The notes under the pieces were generated by a model. It ran no database searches. It had not been told where the DNA came from and saw only the letters and a program-made list of their open reading frames with translations. The position numbers and the translations under genes were made by a program. A DNA stretch of 64,000 nucleotides from Lepisosteus oculatus (taxonomy: Eukaryota > Chordata > Actinopteri > Semionotiformes > Lepisosteidae): contig NW_027168341.1 of NCBI RefSeq assembly GCF_040954835.1, positions 656,001-720,000 of the forward strand. Reading direction: 5' to 3'. Shown here in pieces: positions 31,905 through 43,829 of the stretch (positions are counted from its first letter, which is position 1; each line of letters begins with the position of its first letter).

Positions 31905-32470
31905 AAAGCTGAAATAAATGTATAAAATTTGGCTTGCATCATAGCAGTTGAGCAATAAAGTCTGTCCTAATTAAAGAGTACCTAAAGTTTGAAAGTACAA
32001 CATAGAATAAGAATAGAGAAATGGCAAAACGATTTTGTGCCATCTTCCCCATTCACACTATTTTTATGTACCATTTTTTGCTTATTCACGTACTATTTTA
32101 ATCAAAATAATATTAAGAAAGATCTGTGTGTATTCAGATAGTATTATTATTGTTCATACTTACTCGTCAAAAGAGGATTGCTGAGATATTTGCGGATATA
32201 CTTCTACGTTTGAAAAACGTGTCCAAAATGGTGACCAACGAATACTAGCAATGCATTGTGGTATATAACCGGAAAATATGCTGGGTTCGATATTTTCTCA
32301 ACGTATGCGTTTATTAATGTTGTCGATATTATGGTTGAAATTTAACATTGATAATACATCGCGGCTATGTGCCCCCTGCTATGTGCTGATGTGCAATTTT
32401 AACGCATGCAGTTAGTAAGGATCGTACTGTTGTATGGTATTATATATAATGACATTATGGAATAGGATAA
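31905..32470. repeat. Middle fragment of the 3.1-kb element
   Basis: This piece matches 53660-54180 directly and 24810-25420 in reverse. It directly abuts the Polinton-like fragment on its left. It lacks both inverted ends and the tandem array. Confidence 0.85.
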
Positions 32471-32561
32471 ACGAAGTAATACTAAGACATGTTCTTATGG
32501 ATTTGTCTTACCTTGAGATATGTAATTGGATTTCAGGATTAACTTCCTCATTCAATGTAGT

Positions 32562-32690
32562 GGTGATTCTTTGCCTGGTCAGTACCTGGGTGGGAGACCT
32601 CCAGCGAACAATTAAGCTTGCTGTGGAAGTGGTGTTAAGAGACTCTTAGGATCTTCCAGAGGTCTCTATCCAATAGCACTAGTTGCCTTA
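32562..32690 (+). repeat. 5S-derived SINE fragment
   Basis: GGTCAGTACCTGGGTGGGAG matches the 3' part of 5S rRNA, and a short non-5S body follows. A similar tail (TTAAGAGACTCTTA) occurs near 370. It is a fragment, not a 5S gene. Confidence 0.5.
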
Positions 32691-33272
32691 GAGCTGGCTC
32701 AAACATTGCTCAAGAGTCTACCTTTCACAGATGCGCAAAGATGAATGATGGGGGTGCACGCTTCAAGGGGCCTTCCAACTGTAGGGACCGATTAGAGACG
32801 ATCCGTAGCATGTGTTCGTTTCCATATACGCCCCGTGTCTCAACGGTAGGACAGAGTCAAATACTGCCTCGACACGTAACAGCGTTATATTAAACCGCAG
32901 GACTTGAGGGCTGTTTTGTTTGAATGTTCAAGGCATTGGTAAGAGCGTAGGTCAAGGGCCATTGGTGCATCTCCTGTAACTGGAGCAAAAATGCTATTCA
33001 AAGTGCAGTGACTAAAATCGTCGTCCACATGTCTCCGTTGTTGATTGCTTTCTGTCTAAGAACGTTCTGTTTTCATGTCCGAACGGGGAGACTTTATCAT
33101 TCCAACTTGAAGCCACCCTTAAGTCCTCTGAGGTGTGTGTGTGTGCTTGCACGTATGGCGTAAAAGGTTTCTTAAACGGAGAGCGAACTTGAAAAAAGTT
33201 GCCTCCGCTGCCGCCGCCGCCTCGCACTCCCTGTTCGATTGTAGCAAGAAGGCAGCGGCCACGGCGCTCGCT

Positions 33273-33354
33273 GTAGTCGTGGCCGAGTGGTTAAGGTGAC
33301 GGACTTGAAATCTGTTGGGGTCTCCCCGCGGAGGTTCAAATCCTGCCGACTACA
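33273..33354 (+). tRNA. tRNA-Ser (TGA)
   Basis: This is an 82-nt Ser tRNA with acceptor GTAGTCG/CGACTAC and a fully paired anticodon stem around CTTGAAA (anticodon TGA). The T stem has one mismatch and the T loop is TTCAAAT, so efficiency is uncertain. It is preceded by the Ser leader cassette at about 32680-33272. Confidence 0.85.
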
Positions 33355-34903
33355 GCGTCCTTTGCATTTGGTTGCGTGCGTGCGTGTAAAAGGACCAGCG
33401 CCGTTTCGTTTTCGCTGGGACCTTTAACACTCTAAATCGCCTGGACCCGCAGCCTGTGAAATCGATTCTTCAGCACCCACGAAGGACGCTTTGCCGCTGG
33501 ACACAGATACCGATGCTTTTCTGCAACGAGCTTTCCAGCTGAATTTTCTCGGCAGCTCCGTACTGAACCTGTTCTCCATTGCAACATAGCGGAGGCTCGT
33601 CACGTCTATAGCAAGGCTGTGTAGGACCGCATACGCCACAGTGACTTGTACACAGACCACATGAAAGGCAAGCAAAATACACTTTTAAAATTCCAAAGAC
33701 TCACAAGGTCAGAGGAACAGCGATGACCTGAACAGATCTGTTACAGAAGTCTAGGTTGACCTTTTTAGAGCTGTAATTGCATTTTTGTTTAATAGAAGAT
33801 CAAATCTACTCGCATGTACCAGCACCTTACAGTTTATTGATGTTAATTCTGTTTAAGTAATAAGATTGCTAACGATGTTGGACTTTAGCCGGTGTTTTTT
33901 AGAACAAATTGCTTACACTTCTATAAGGAATACGCAGTACGTGCCTTTGTCAGTCATTGCTCACCATACCTGTAACTTTCTTATCTAACTCACTTCCTCA
34001 AATAGTGAAGGTCCACAAACATAAATGAAAAAAAAACCCTTGTTGTAGATGAGGTGCACAAAAAAGCAGCCCCTGATAGTGTATAACACATTTGTACTAT
34101 TGCAGAGACACATGTAACATATATATATATACTGTATATATTTATATATGAAACAGAAATAGAAACAGAAACAGGAATCGCGTACTCACCTGGAGAATCT
34201 CTGTAGGAATATCTAGCATTTATCAATGGAAATAAAAGCTGCTTTAATACAGTGCATGTTCAAACTCAAACCCTCAGCTGCTGTTCTTGTTTGTTTTGGG
34301 ACAAATTGCAACTGAGCATCGCATGAGCCGTTACGTACCCTTATCTGTTAGGGAATTTCAAGGGAGGAGTTAGGTCAGAATGGGTAGGCTGCAAAACAAC
34401 AAGTAAAGATTTATTCCAAGATGAAACGTTGTGGCGGTTTTCTTATCTTTTTAGCATGGACTAAACTTTTACGTGTTCCTTATATGCTATATATGTATAT
34501 ATTAGCACCAATGTCGTTCTTAAAAACTAACATGAAATTGTCAGGGACATTCAGCTATATACAAAGACGAGACAGACAAAGTAATAATTCTGTATTAACG
34601 TGGCCTACATATTGACGCAATGATCGAACTAACTGACATGTTCTGATTCAGATCCCCTGCAGTTCATGCCAATTAGAACAATAGCAATGCTGAGTCCTCC
34701 CCACCCTACCGAGCACAAATTCAGCTGCTCTGCATGTTTTTTCATTGCAATTGAGCTCGGAGCTGGAGATGATCTCCATACAGTTCTGTGTTCACTAGCC
34801 CGCACTTGCGTGCTAATTTACGGGTTGTGGCAAATGCTTTTCTATAGTTCATATACATGACGGCAACCTGTTACCGAGGAACCTGAGAGGTTTAAAAGCC
34901 TCA
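33355..34903. other. No gene seen
   Basis: This stretch holds only short chance frames, a TA-rich microsatellite near 34121-34152 and a GAAACAGAAA-type run near 34150-34170. No feature is supported. Confidence 0.6.
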
Positions 34904-34976
34904 CGAGCCAGGCAGGACTCGAACCTACAATCTTCTGATCCGAAGTCAGACGCGTTATCCATTACGCCACTGGCCC
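34904..34976 (-). tRNA. tRNA-Arg (TCG)
   Basis: This is a 73-nt tRNA with acceptor GGGCCAG/CTGGCTC, loop CTTCGGA (anticodon TCG) and T loop TTCGAGT. All stems pair with at most wobble pairs. It is related to the Arg-ACG copies, from which it differs at the anticodon and a few stem positions. Confidence 0.95.
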
Positions 34977-35229
34977 ATAGAACATGCGCTTGCACGCCAC
35001 CACAGAGAGCTCTACACTGCTACTAGTAGTACACTTCCCCATCTAAATTTTCACAGCAAGAAACTTGTGTTTCCTACTATTTTTATCAGGTTTAAAATAT
35101 CATCTCCTTAAAACAGAAAAAGTGTTGATGTGTCGTGCTGAAATTCCGATTGATTTTGAATTCAAAGAAAAAAGGTTTTCTTCCAAAACACCATGAAATT
35201 GTCACATCTTGCAGACAATAGGTGTATTC

Positions 35230-35400
35230 CATGTTGAAAAGAGAAGAAAGAAAACCATGGAGCCTTTTACAGGTGTGAGAAGACCTCACAGTCGAAACAC
35301 TGTTTCCGTTCTTCTCTTTTCAGCATGCAATAAACCCATTGCTTGTTCCTTTGCAGCCGAGGCATGCTGACGTAGCTACCCAGCTGAACATCTTGCAGAC
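35230..35400. repeat. Penelope-like hairpin repeat, fragment
   Basis: Diverged copy of the repeat at 60158-60300: an AAAAGAGAAGAAAG arm, a TGGAGCC segment, and the downstream stretch with CATTGCTTGTTCCTTTGCAG. See the entry at 60158 for the ribozyme-like motif. Confidence 0.5.
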
Positions 35401-35788
35401 TCTACAGTACTTCTCTCCTGTAGAAGTAAAGCAGGGCTTGCTGGGTGAGCTTTTGCTCCGGTAAATTAGGTCACGTGTCATGTTAAATCACTTCTTCTAA
35501 ACACAACATTTGCTGGTGCTAGCTTTCCCCATTAAAAAAAAGAGACATTTCCCTTACAGTACATGACATATCCTTTTTATTCTATCAATAAGTATAGAAA
35601 TTAAACAAAAGAAAAAATGGTGTTGCCAAAGAATGCACAGCTTGGACATGAAAAGTGCCCGATAAATGCCATTTCTCATCATTTCTCTTGGCGTCAGTTC
35701 TGCTATTAAATGGGACGGAGGCAACGGGCTCAGAGAGCATGTTAAGTGCACACCGAACGCAGATGTGTCCAAGTGTCTGTAAAAGTGC

Positions 35789-35859
35789 GGTGCTCCCTTG
35801 TGGCTTAAAGTGCCCGCCTAGTAAGCAGGCGATCGTGGGTCTGAATACCAGTGGTGCCT
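35789..35859 (+). pseudogene. tRNA-Thr (AGT) relic
   Basis: The order of tRNA-Thr is visible, including the AGT anticodon loop and the GGTGCCT end, but the D arm is shortened and the T arm reads TCTGAAT with broken pairing. The flanks resemble those of the other Thr copies. Confidence 0.75.
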
Positions 35860-36102
35860 CTCTCCGTGTCTTGTTGTGCCGAATGTCTCATTTCAGACAA
35901 ACATGTACAGCTTGGTTCAGTTTAATGCAAGAATTCATTTCCTTTCTGGAATAACTTGTTTTTGAAGAAATCCATACAGCTTGTGAAAGATGAAATCCAT
36001 TTCTTGGTTGTCAGTGGAAAAAGATTGCCGGCTGCAAGAAGCGCAAGTGATTGTTTTCTTTGACCATAAACCTGCAAATGTAGGGAGCACAAGCGGCCGT
36101 CA

Positions 36103-36108
36103 GTCTCT

Positions 36109-36169
<61 letters not shown>

Positions 36170-36176
36170 AGAGATG
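36103..36176 (+). tRNA. tRNA-Asn (GTT)
   Basis: This is a 74-nt tRNA with acceptor GTCTCTG/CAGAGAT, a perfect anticodon stem around the GTT anticodon, and T arm GGTGG-TTCAAGC-CCACC. The T loop has A in place of G. The tRNA type is the one whose 3' end matches the primer site of the LTR element at 14973. Confidence 0.93.
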
Positions 36177-36224
36177 CATGTCTCAGTTTTTCCAATGTAA
36201 ACATCATCACCGCTAAAGAAGATG

Positions 36225-36345
36225 GCGCAGAAGGCTCCACAGTTGAAACGTTGTGCTTCTTTTCTTCTCTTTTCAGCATGGAGTAAACCTTTGTTTGATC
36301 CTTTGCAGCCTAAGCATGCTGACGCAGCTACCTTTCTCTTAACGC
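36225..36345 (+). repeat. Penelope-like repeat fragment
   Basis: The sequence from GGCTCCACAGTTGAAACGTT through TGATCCTTTGCAGCC to the CATGCTGACGCAGCTACC stretch matches the right half of the repeat at 60214-60310. Only one half is present. Confidence 0.5.
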
Positions 36346-37380
36346 GCCTCAATCATTATTCACCAAAACGATCAGCAGAATAAGTCACTTTGTGGTGATG
36401 TCACTCCTCTGCTTCACAAATGTCCTTAGTGACGGGCCATTTCTTTCTGCCATTTTTCCGGAGCGGTTATGGATTGCTCCATCATTTCCCTCTTACTTTC
36501 CATCACTAGATTGAAAAAAAAAACAGAAACAGGCTGACAGGACGACAATCAAATTGCAAAAACTCATCAAAGCACTCGATAAAGTATTTGAATCCACAAG
36601 TAGCTACAGATGTAGCCATTCAAAATGGGTGAGGTATTTCACGGCATACCGCGACACGCCCACCGGGGTATCACGCGGTATCACGTGTGTCACGTGACTA
36701 GCTATCCGGCGTCGCCTTGTAAAACCGCCAGGGGGAGCTTAACCTCTCATGTACAGCATTCGAGCCTTTAATTTTGAACTGTGTATCACAGCATGTTAAT
36801 CATCAGTCATTCAAATGTTGGTATATTTTATGAAAGCAAGATTGCTCAGTTGGACAAAAGTACACAACCTACCTTTATCAGAAATATTTATGCATCAAAG
36901 CCTTTACTGAAGATATTACTAATAGTATTAATAATGGATGACTTTGGACAAGCTGTATACTCAAAGTATAATTTCTTTAGCACATTTGTACAAGCACTTG
37001 GAATCTGTCCAAGCCATACTTTGTCAGGCATTTTGTTTTACTTCAACGGGGCATAAAAACTTCCTTGCTTTTAACAGGGCGTTTCATAATTTCTACTACG
37101 AGAATGATTTAAAATGCGACACCTATCATTCAACTAGAGCTTAAAATATCACAAGGAAAAATACACACCGGTATTCCATTTCTCCCTAAACATTGTAAGC
37201 TTCGAAGTCTTTAACTAACGTGATACCGGATACGTCAACAAGCATACTTTTAGAATTTGATTAAAAGGGAATATAATATGGAATCGCGTATCTCAAGAAT
37301 TTAATAACGGTATGATTATATCCGTGTACTGCGGCAGAACTGTGTAGGGCTGTTTCGCCTGCCTGATCATGCGAGCTGTC

Positions 37381-37450
37381 TTGTAGCCTCCTGGTCTAGG
37401 TGCGTGACTACCAACTGGCAGGTTGTGTGTTCGAATCCAGCTGCTGCTGG
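37381..37450 (+). repeat. tRNA-derived SINE-like head
   Basis: An A-box-like TAGCCTCCTGGTCTAGG and a B box GTTCGAATCC are spaced as in a tRNA, but the acceptor and anticodon stems do not pair and the anticodon would be ACC, unused in eukaryotes. A T-rich tail follows. It is likely a tRNA-derived SINE head rather than a tRNA gene. Confidence 0.55.
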
Positions 37451-40400
37451 ACCTTCCAGTTTTATTTATTTATTTTTTAATCGCGTAACATAAACATATT
37501 ACCGTATGCAAACTGTACTGTATACAATATGTATATGTATATTTAATGTCTTAACTGTGCCCGTTTAAGTATTGAATATTCATATCTAATTTTACCACTG
37601 AAGGGAAATCTTAACATAAACATACAGTATATGGCTGGTCTCGGTACTTTAAAGAAAAAAATACACACCAGTATTCCATTTCTCCCTAAACATTGTAAGC
37701 TTCGAATGAAACCACTAAATAAAGACATAAATATAGAAATCTTAAGATTTGTTTTATTTAATGTTGGTAGCAGGATGAACTGTCAGAGTGTATATTTTGT
37801 CGCAAAGTTGCTACAAGATGTTAACAGTGAAAAAGGTATTTAGAAATGAGTTATTTCAAGATGAAAAAGAAAACATACACGAAACATGGTTTCATTACGA
37901 CCAGAATCGGTCTTGAGATATTTTTAACTTGATTTACAGTATTTGAGAGGTATGTCTTAACACCGATACTACAGTGCTTAAGTACTGCTCACGTATATGT
38001 TTCTAGGTTTATATTATGCATTTCATACGGTCAAATTACTTTTGAGCAACTAATAAGAAGCGCGAAACGGTATGCGTTTTAGTTTCGTTTTGTGCTGGAA
38101 CCCGTGGATTGATTAGAGATATCAAGTACATACAAGTCATTTTTTAAATGTTGTAGTTCGTCTTGAAAAAATGTTATGAGTACATCATCTATCAACAATT
38201 ACACAGGTTCTGTTTCCATATTGCTGATTTTGGTTAGGTACAGTATTATCAAATCCAGTGGCGCTGTGTGTTACTTTACTGAGTCCCAATCTGTGATTGA
38301 AACCTGTAAAACCGGTTTAATTCGTCACAGCCAGCACTCTTCAGGTGTGAGGGTCTTCTGCTCAGAATGAAACGCTAAAATGTTTGTGTATATTCTAATG
38401 GTAGTGGGGGCAGGGTGTGTGGGAACAGGTTTGTTCTTCACACCTGAAACATTTTCTCTGAAAGGATTTTCTTCGAAGTTTAACCGATCTTGTTACAGCA
38501 TGTTACAGTTTACTATTATTAACCATATTAATTTTAAGTGCTTAATGTAAAATCTTGTAAAAATATATTTTCATTGTTCAAATATACATTAATATACATT
38601 AAGTCTGACTATCATATAATAAGTTAAATACAAAACTAAAGAAAAAATAGGGTTAAATATAATTCAAAATATTTTGCTAACAATGTTAACTGTTTATGAA
38701 TAATAAAATGTATTAACTAAGGAGTAGGATGGCACAGTTGTTAGTATGTTTTTTGTTTTGTTTCTTTTTCATAAATACAACAGTAGTACCTGATGTCTCA
38801 GTGGCTTTCAAAATTAAATTATGCATGCAAACCTGTGAACTAGAAAGATAACTAAGATTTTAATACTAATTAAATGACCGCGGGCACTTCCCACCCCCTC
38901 TACATTCTCAGAGTAGAACAGACTAACCTTCTAATGAAAGACGGTCCACCCCCCACGGACAGGAAAAGTGCCCACAGGCACTTAAACTTAATATGGTCAG
39001 TAACGGTAAACAGTAACATGGTAAGAAGGAGCACGTACAAACGTTTTTGAAATAACCACATGTAAGACTCTGATCCTAAAAATGTTTAGGGAGAAAGTGG
39101 AATACTGGTGTGCTTCCAGAAGAATCAGTATGGCTCAGAGATTAAATAAAACTTCACAGACATTAACGAAGAGCATAACGCGTGTACTGTATACACTGCA
39201 AGTACTGTACAACCCAACTCTCTGCAGGAGTGCTGGCTGTGACGAATTGAACCGGTTTCACGGGTATTTTCAAAGTAAGAGGCGAGATTTCCAGCGAAAG
39301 ACACCCCCTCAAAAACCCAGTAAATACAGTACTTACTAGTTAAAGGCTAGGCTCCCGACTACGGCGAAAGGAACCCTTCTTTCATTAGAAGACAATGAAC
39401 ATATTTTAGCCCTGAATGAATTAATAGCAAACATGGTTTACATAAAAGACATTTTTCCAAGAAAGTTTAGCCTTTGTCACTAATGAAACCACTAAATAAA
39501 GACATAAATAGAAAAATCTTAAGATTTTTAAAATACATGACTTTGCTAAAATTTATTTGAAAATAAAAACAATTACAACCGCCAGGGGAAAGAGAGAACA
39601 GGGGAGGGATGTTGGTTTTGCATAAGGGGCGGGGCTATGGAAAGTAGGTATGTTTGGGAATGTGTAGTTACATGTTCTGGCTGTTTGTGAATTATCGTTG
39701 TTGAGTATGGAGTGTTGAGGTATTGATTTTGTGTAATGCTTTATGTTGAAAATTGAGGTGGATTTTGTTTATGATAAACAGGATAAACTGGGATGGGAGG
39801 AAGGTTTGGTTTTGCATAAGGGGCGGGATTATGATAATTGGAGGACTTTGCGAGTGTAAAATGGTTTGATTATTTGATTTTGTATTGTGGTTGTTATCTA
39901 TGTTTTTGGTTGGTATTATGTTTATATGGTTGTTTTTGTTGGTTGGTTGTTATTATGGTTATTAATAATACGATCTATAGTTGAAATCTGAGCCTAAATA
40001 AAAAGAAAAAGCAAGTGATTAGGTTTATGAGCAATCTAATTACTTATTCGTTTAAAAAGCTATATAAAATAAAGTTTATTATTAATTTGCTGGACAGAGC
40101 GGTGAACATTATTATGCATAAGACAAAGATAACGATCCTGATCAGTTTAGAAATCTGTGTACGCTGTAAGGTTTTTACTTCTTAAACTTTTAAAATACAC
40201 GTTTTGAATAGAAAGAAATCCTCTTCCTGGTATAGCACACCAGCACGTCTTTTTTCTCCAATCAGAGGGGTCAGCCAATCACCATTCTGCGTTGGGTAGC
40301 AACGGGTGACTGTTCTCAGGCGGAAGATGTAAACAGCTTAATGTTCGTGTTAAATATTTTTTTTTAATTCAATTAAACGGGCACAGTTAAGACATTAAAT

Positions 40401-40490
40401 ATACATATACATACTGTATACAGTACAGTTTGCATACGGTAATATGTTTATGTTACGCGATTAAAAAATAAATAAATAAAAATGAAAAGT

Positions 40491-40560
40491 CCAGCAGCAG
40501 CTGGATTCGAACACACAACCTGCCAGTTGGTAGTCACGCACCTAGACCAGTAGGCTACAA
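40491..40560 (-). repeat. tRNA-derived SINE-like head, inverted copy
   Basis: Reverse complement of 37381-37450 within the inverted 410-bp unit, with the same A and B boxes and the A/T-rich tail on the mirrored side. Confidence 0.55.
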
Positions 40561-41366
40561 GACAGCTCGCATGATCAGGCAGGCGAAACAGCCCTACATA
40601 GCTCTGCCGCAGTACACGGATATAATCATACCGTTATTAAATTCTTTAGATACGCGATTCCATATTATATTCCCTTTTAATCAAATTCTAAAAGTATGCT
40701 TGTTGACTCCGGTATCACGTTAGTTAAAGACTTCGAAGCTTACAATGTTTAGGGAGAAATGGAATACTGGTGTGTATTTTTTTCTTTAAAGTACCAAGAC
40801 CAGCTATATACTGTATGTTTACGTTCCAAAATTAATATCGTTTATGGCCTTCACACGCGTTACAGTATGCTCCTATTCTTTTTATGCTCAGCTACTAAGA
40901 TTTCCCTTCAGTGGTAAAATTCAATATCTACAACGGGCACAGTAAAGACGTTTACAGTAAGTCTTTCTACGACAGACCAACGGACCACGAGTGCCCCTGT
41001 CGGTCAACCAATCACGCACCGCGGTATCGCGTGTCATCTTACCTGCGGTACGTGTCTGTACCGCTTACTTTGAATGGCTGCATCTGTACGAGCAACTTTG
41101 TCCTGGCTTGCATGAAAGTCGGAAAATGTCAAAAAGAAAAAGATGGTGGCTTTTTCATATTCGTTCTTTTATTTTTAGTTCGTTGGCTCTTCTGTCCATT
41201 GTCCTCCTGCCTGGCTCTTGACCTGTGACTGTCTGAACGCACACAGTAAAATTTCATGTGGGGGATTTGTCCTGAGCCTCTGTGAAAGACCCACCCACCC
41301 CTATAAATAACTGCTCTAGAAACACATGAATGCAAAACTAAACCACAGCTTAAAGAGGAGCTTGTC

Positions 41367-41700
41367 ATGACCGCCAGGCAGTTAAGACCAACTCATAAGC
41401 GATCTAATCAGCACCAGCAGTGGGTGATTATTAACAAACGCCGCCGCACGAGTTAACCCACCTGCACACACTCCACCGTGCGGTACGCAGTGCTATTTTT
41501 ACCATCTTTACCTGCTTCCCGCTGCTCGGTATTGAGTCTACTCCTTGAGAGCTCTACCTGGCGTTTTTCCATTACCTCGTTTATTCTGGATATTGGACTC
41601 CCCTTCTGCCTTTTCGACTTTGGACCTCGCCTCTCACCTCGGACTGTTTGCCACCAGTGTTCTCCCTGGATTACGACTTACCTTACGCCTCTTGACCACG
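41367..41700 (+). repeat. Possible LTR fragment
   Basis: The stretch starts TGTCATGACCGCC, has a pyrimidine-rich body with repeated GGACT/GGATT motifs, and is cut off by the block at 41700. This resembles LTRs of fish Ty3-like elements. No second LTR or internal part is present, so the call is weak. It would be an old solo fragment. Confidence 0.25.
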
Positions 41701-42540
41701 AAACAAAGCAAAGCAGAGCAAAACAAAACGAACAAACGAAAACCCTCACATCCCGCACTTGCATATAACGCCGTTACGTGCCCAAGCGGTATTGTATGTC
41801 ATCCTAGCACTGCACCCCGGGGCGTACGGTATATGGGAACGAGCACACGCCACGAATCGTCTCGAATCACTCCCTACAGCTGTAAGGCGCTTTGAAGCGT
41901 GCACCCCCAACATTCTTCTTTGCGCATCTGTGAAAGGTAAACTCTTGAGCAAACTCTGAACCAGCTCTAAGGAAACTAATCCGATTAGACGTTACTTTGA
42001 CTCATCCTTTAAGGGACCCTTGTTAATTGGAGAAATCAATGATTTCGAATGAATTCTGTATGCGTTAAAAGACAGCTATACACAGAAAACATGCAGGACA
42101 CTGCTCATGATGTTTCCCGAGCCGAAACACAGTGCGTTTTTCCAAGCCATTTGACAAAGCCCGCCCACTGAAAACTGCAGCAGATCGTGTAAAGGCGATC
42201 AACTTTGTAACTACTGCACGCACAGGAAGCAGAATAAATTCCTCTTTTCAAACTGTCAAAGGTTTGCTGCAGGACATCGCACAATCTCTTTTGAACGGGG
42301 ACAAACGATTTCTTATGGGGCGCAGTAAGTACAGACGTTTATAAAGCTCCACTCATGCCGACGATGCAGCATGAAGAAGCGCAACCTAACGTTTGACAGA
42401 CAAAAGCCGGGCGCCGCTACGAGCAATATGAAATCAAACTGACAGCACACGGCGTTTCGCGCTGACTCAAAAGTGATCTCGACAGACGCTGTTCTCTGCA
42501 TAACGCTGAAAGAGCTAAAGAGCGTTTCTGTTGAAACGTA
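41700..42540 (-). repeat. Inverted copy of 26545-27400
   Basis: Reverse copy of block C including the Ser leader cassette, but without a Ser tRNA. At 42530-42545 it holds the uninterrupted target site of the 3.1-kb element. Confidence 0.85.
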
Positions 42541-42601
42541 ACAAGCTCGTTTCTTTCTATCATGATGTTACCATGACAAAATCTGTCTTTAAACACCTTG
42601 C

Positions 42602-42747
42602 TCAGTCTCTGACGAGACTGTCAAAAATTGCTTTCGCCGATTGTATTGCAAACCGGCGGAAGGGGGGTATTGGGAAAAGTTTTCAACTAGTAATAATCGC
42701 GCCTCGGCTAAACCTCACAGGCTAAGATACTGCCACTGCGCAAAGCT
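42602..42747 (-). ncRNA. U4 spliceosomal snRNA, copy 2
   Basis: Inverted copy of 23246-23391. The 5' stem-loop region has one changed base (TATCTTAGCC), the ATTATTACTAG segment differs by one base, and the CCCC run before the central stem is altered. The Sm-like site (AATTTTTG) and terminal hairpin are kept. It may be active or a pseudogene. Confidence 0.8.
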
Positions 42748-43243
42748 AACGGTTGCCAGGCAACCGCGGGGATCCTACGGAAATCGTTATCAATCGTCTC
42801 ATGGCATGTCGTTGCTGTAACGCTTCATATTTGTCGTCTTCTTCTTCTAGCTTGAGGTTTTGAAGAATTTCATGACAGACAAGGGCTCCGTCGGAAACAA
42901 AGGGCGTTGTGAGAAAATCGTTGCTTATTTTCAGCAGCAGGAATACAACCCTTTAAATACAAGATGACAGAACAATGACGAAGGGCATGCCAGGAGGAAC
43001 TCATGCACTACAGAGGAAAGGGGGCGGGCACGTACAGTTCACATTCAAGCCACAAGTACTCTTCTCGGATGTTGCATAAACAAATCCTAACGTCCTGAAA
43101 GCATTGCAGCATGTTTGTGTCCCACTTCCCGTGGTTGTACGACGACTGACACGAACGGACAAACACAATCTGTGGCGTTTAGCGTGACATAGTCTTGCAG
43201 GCATCGTGCTGTCTCACTGCAATACTATACCGCTGGAGGAAAC

Positions 43244-43262
43244 AGCCCGGGTTCGATGAGCC
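43244..43262 (+). pseudogene. tRNA-Gly fragment at a junction
   Basis: GCCCGGGTTCGATGAG looks like the T arm of tRNA-Gly joined to unrelated sequence. The expected full gene (compare 20928-20999) is missing here. It marks a rearrangement breakpoint. Confidence 0.5.
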
Positions 43263-43472
43263 TTGGAATGTGACTAGGAAAGTGAAGCCTTTTGAAAGAG
43301 GTAAAACACTGCTCAAAAGAACTGAGGGAGAATCTTACAGGGGATTCTGAGCGGTGTCTAAATAAATAAATTCTTCAGCGTCCACGGATGGCATTTTGCA
43401 GCTGGAAACAGATGTCGACGCTTTTTGAACAGAGCACCAAAAAAGCGTCTTTTTTGAAGGTACAGGTATTGA

Positions 43473-43543
43473 GCATTGGTGGTTCAGTGGAAGAATTCTT
43501 GCCTGCCAAGTAAGAGGCTCGGGTTCGATTCCTGGCCAATGCA
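43473..43543 (+). tRNA. tRNA-Gly (GCC), drifted copy
   Basis: The acceptor GCATTGG/CCAATGC and the anticodon GCC are kept. The anticodon stem (CTTGC/GTAAG), a D-loop base and the T stem (TCGGG/CCTGG) have changed but still mostly pair. It matches 28034-28104 and its upstream flank, including a TTTTTT tract. Confidence 0.7.
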
Positions 43544-43551
43544 GTGGCTTT

Positions 43552-43577
43552 TGCATGCTCACCACTATACCACCAAC
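43552..43577 (-). pseudogene. 5' half of tRNA-Gly (TCC)
   Basis: On the minus strand the bases read as the acceptor, D arm and start of the anticodon arm of tRNA-Gly-TCC, then stop at the junction with the end of tRNA-Gly-GCC. The sequence beyond 43577 continues as in 21000 onward, without the LINE. Confidence 0.75.
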
Positions 43578-43829
43578 ACACGCCCACAGGATCCCAGCAA
43601 GACACCACCAGAGAATGCTCACGATTTCGGAAGCTGTCTCCGGGACATTCTGATTCCACACATCCTGAATAAATCATGATATTGTTAGTTGCTGTAGCTA
43701 GACGTTCAAATGAGTTTCATGGCCAGATGGACTGTTTCCTCCAGCGGTATAGTATTGCAGTGAGACAGCACGATGCCTGCAAGACTATGTCACGCTAAAC
43801 GCCACAGATTGTGTTTGTCCGAATTTGAA

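Larger units (their letters stand above)
36607..41086. mobile_element. Candidate 4.5-kb element with 18-bp inverted ends
   Basis: The left end CAGATGTAGCCATTCAAA (36607-36624) is mirrored at 41069-41086 with one mismatch, and TA lies just outside both ends. Subterminal repeats around GGTATCACG occur on both sides. Inside, a unit of about 410 bp at 37155-37567 is inverted at 40376-40788, and further partial copies lie at 37660 and 39080. No transposase is seen. The middle (about 37850-40370) is A/T-rich without a gene, apart from repeated GGGGCGGG motifs near 39620 and 39830. Confidence 0.45.

Noticed and set aside
37381-37450. tRNA-Gly with ACC anticodon
   Set aside because: That anticodon is not used in eukaryotes, the stems are poor, and the sequence sits in a repeated unit, so a SINE head is more likely.
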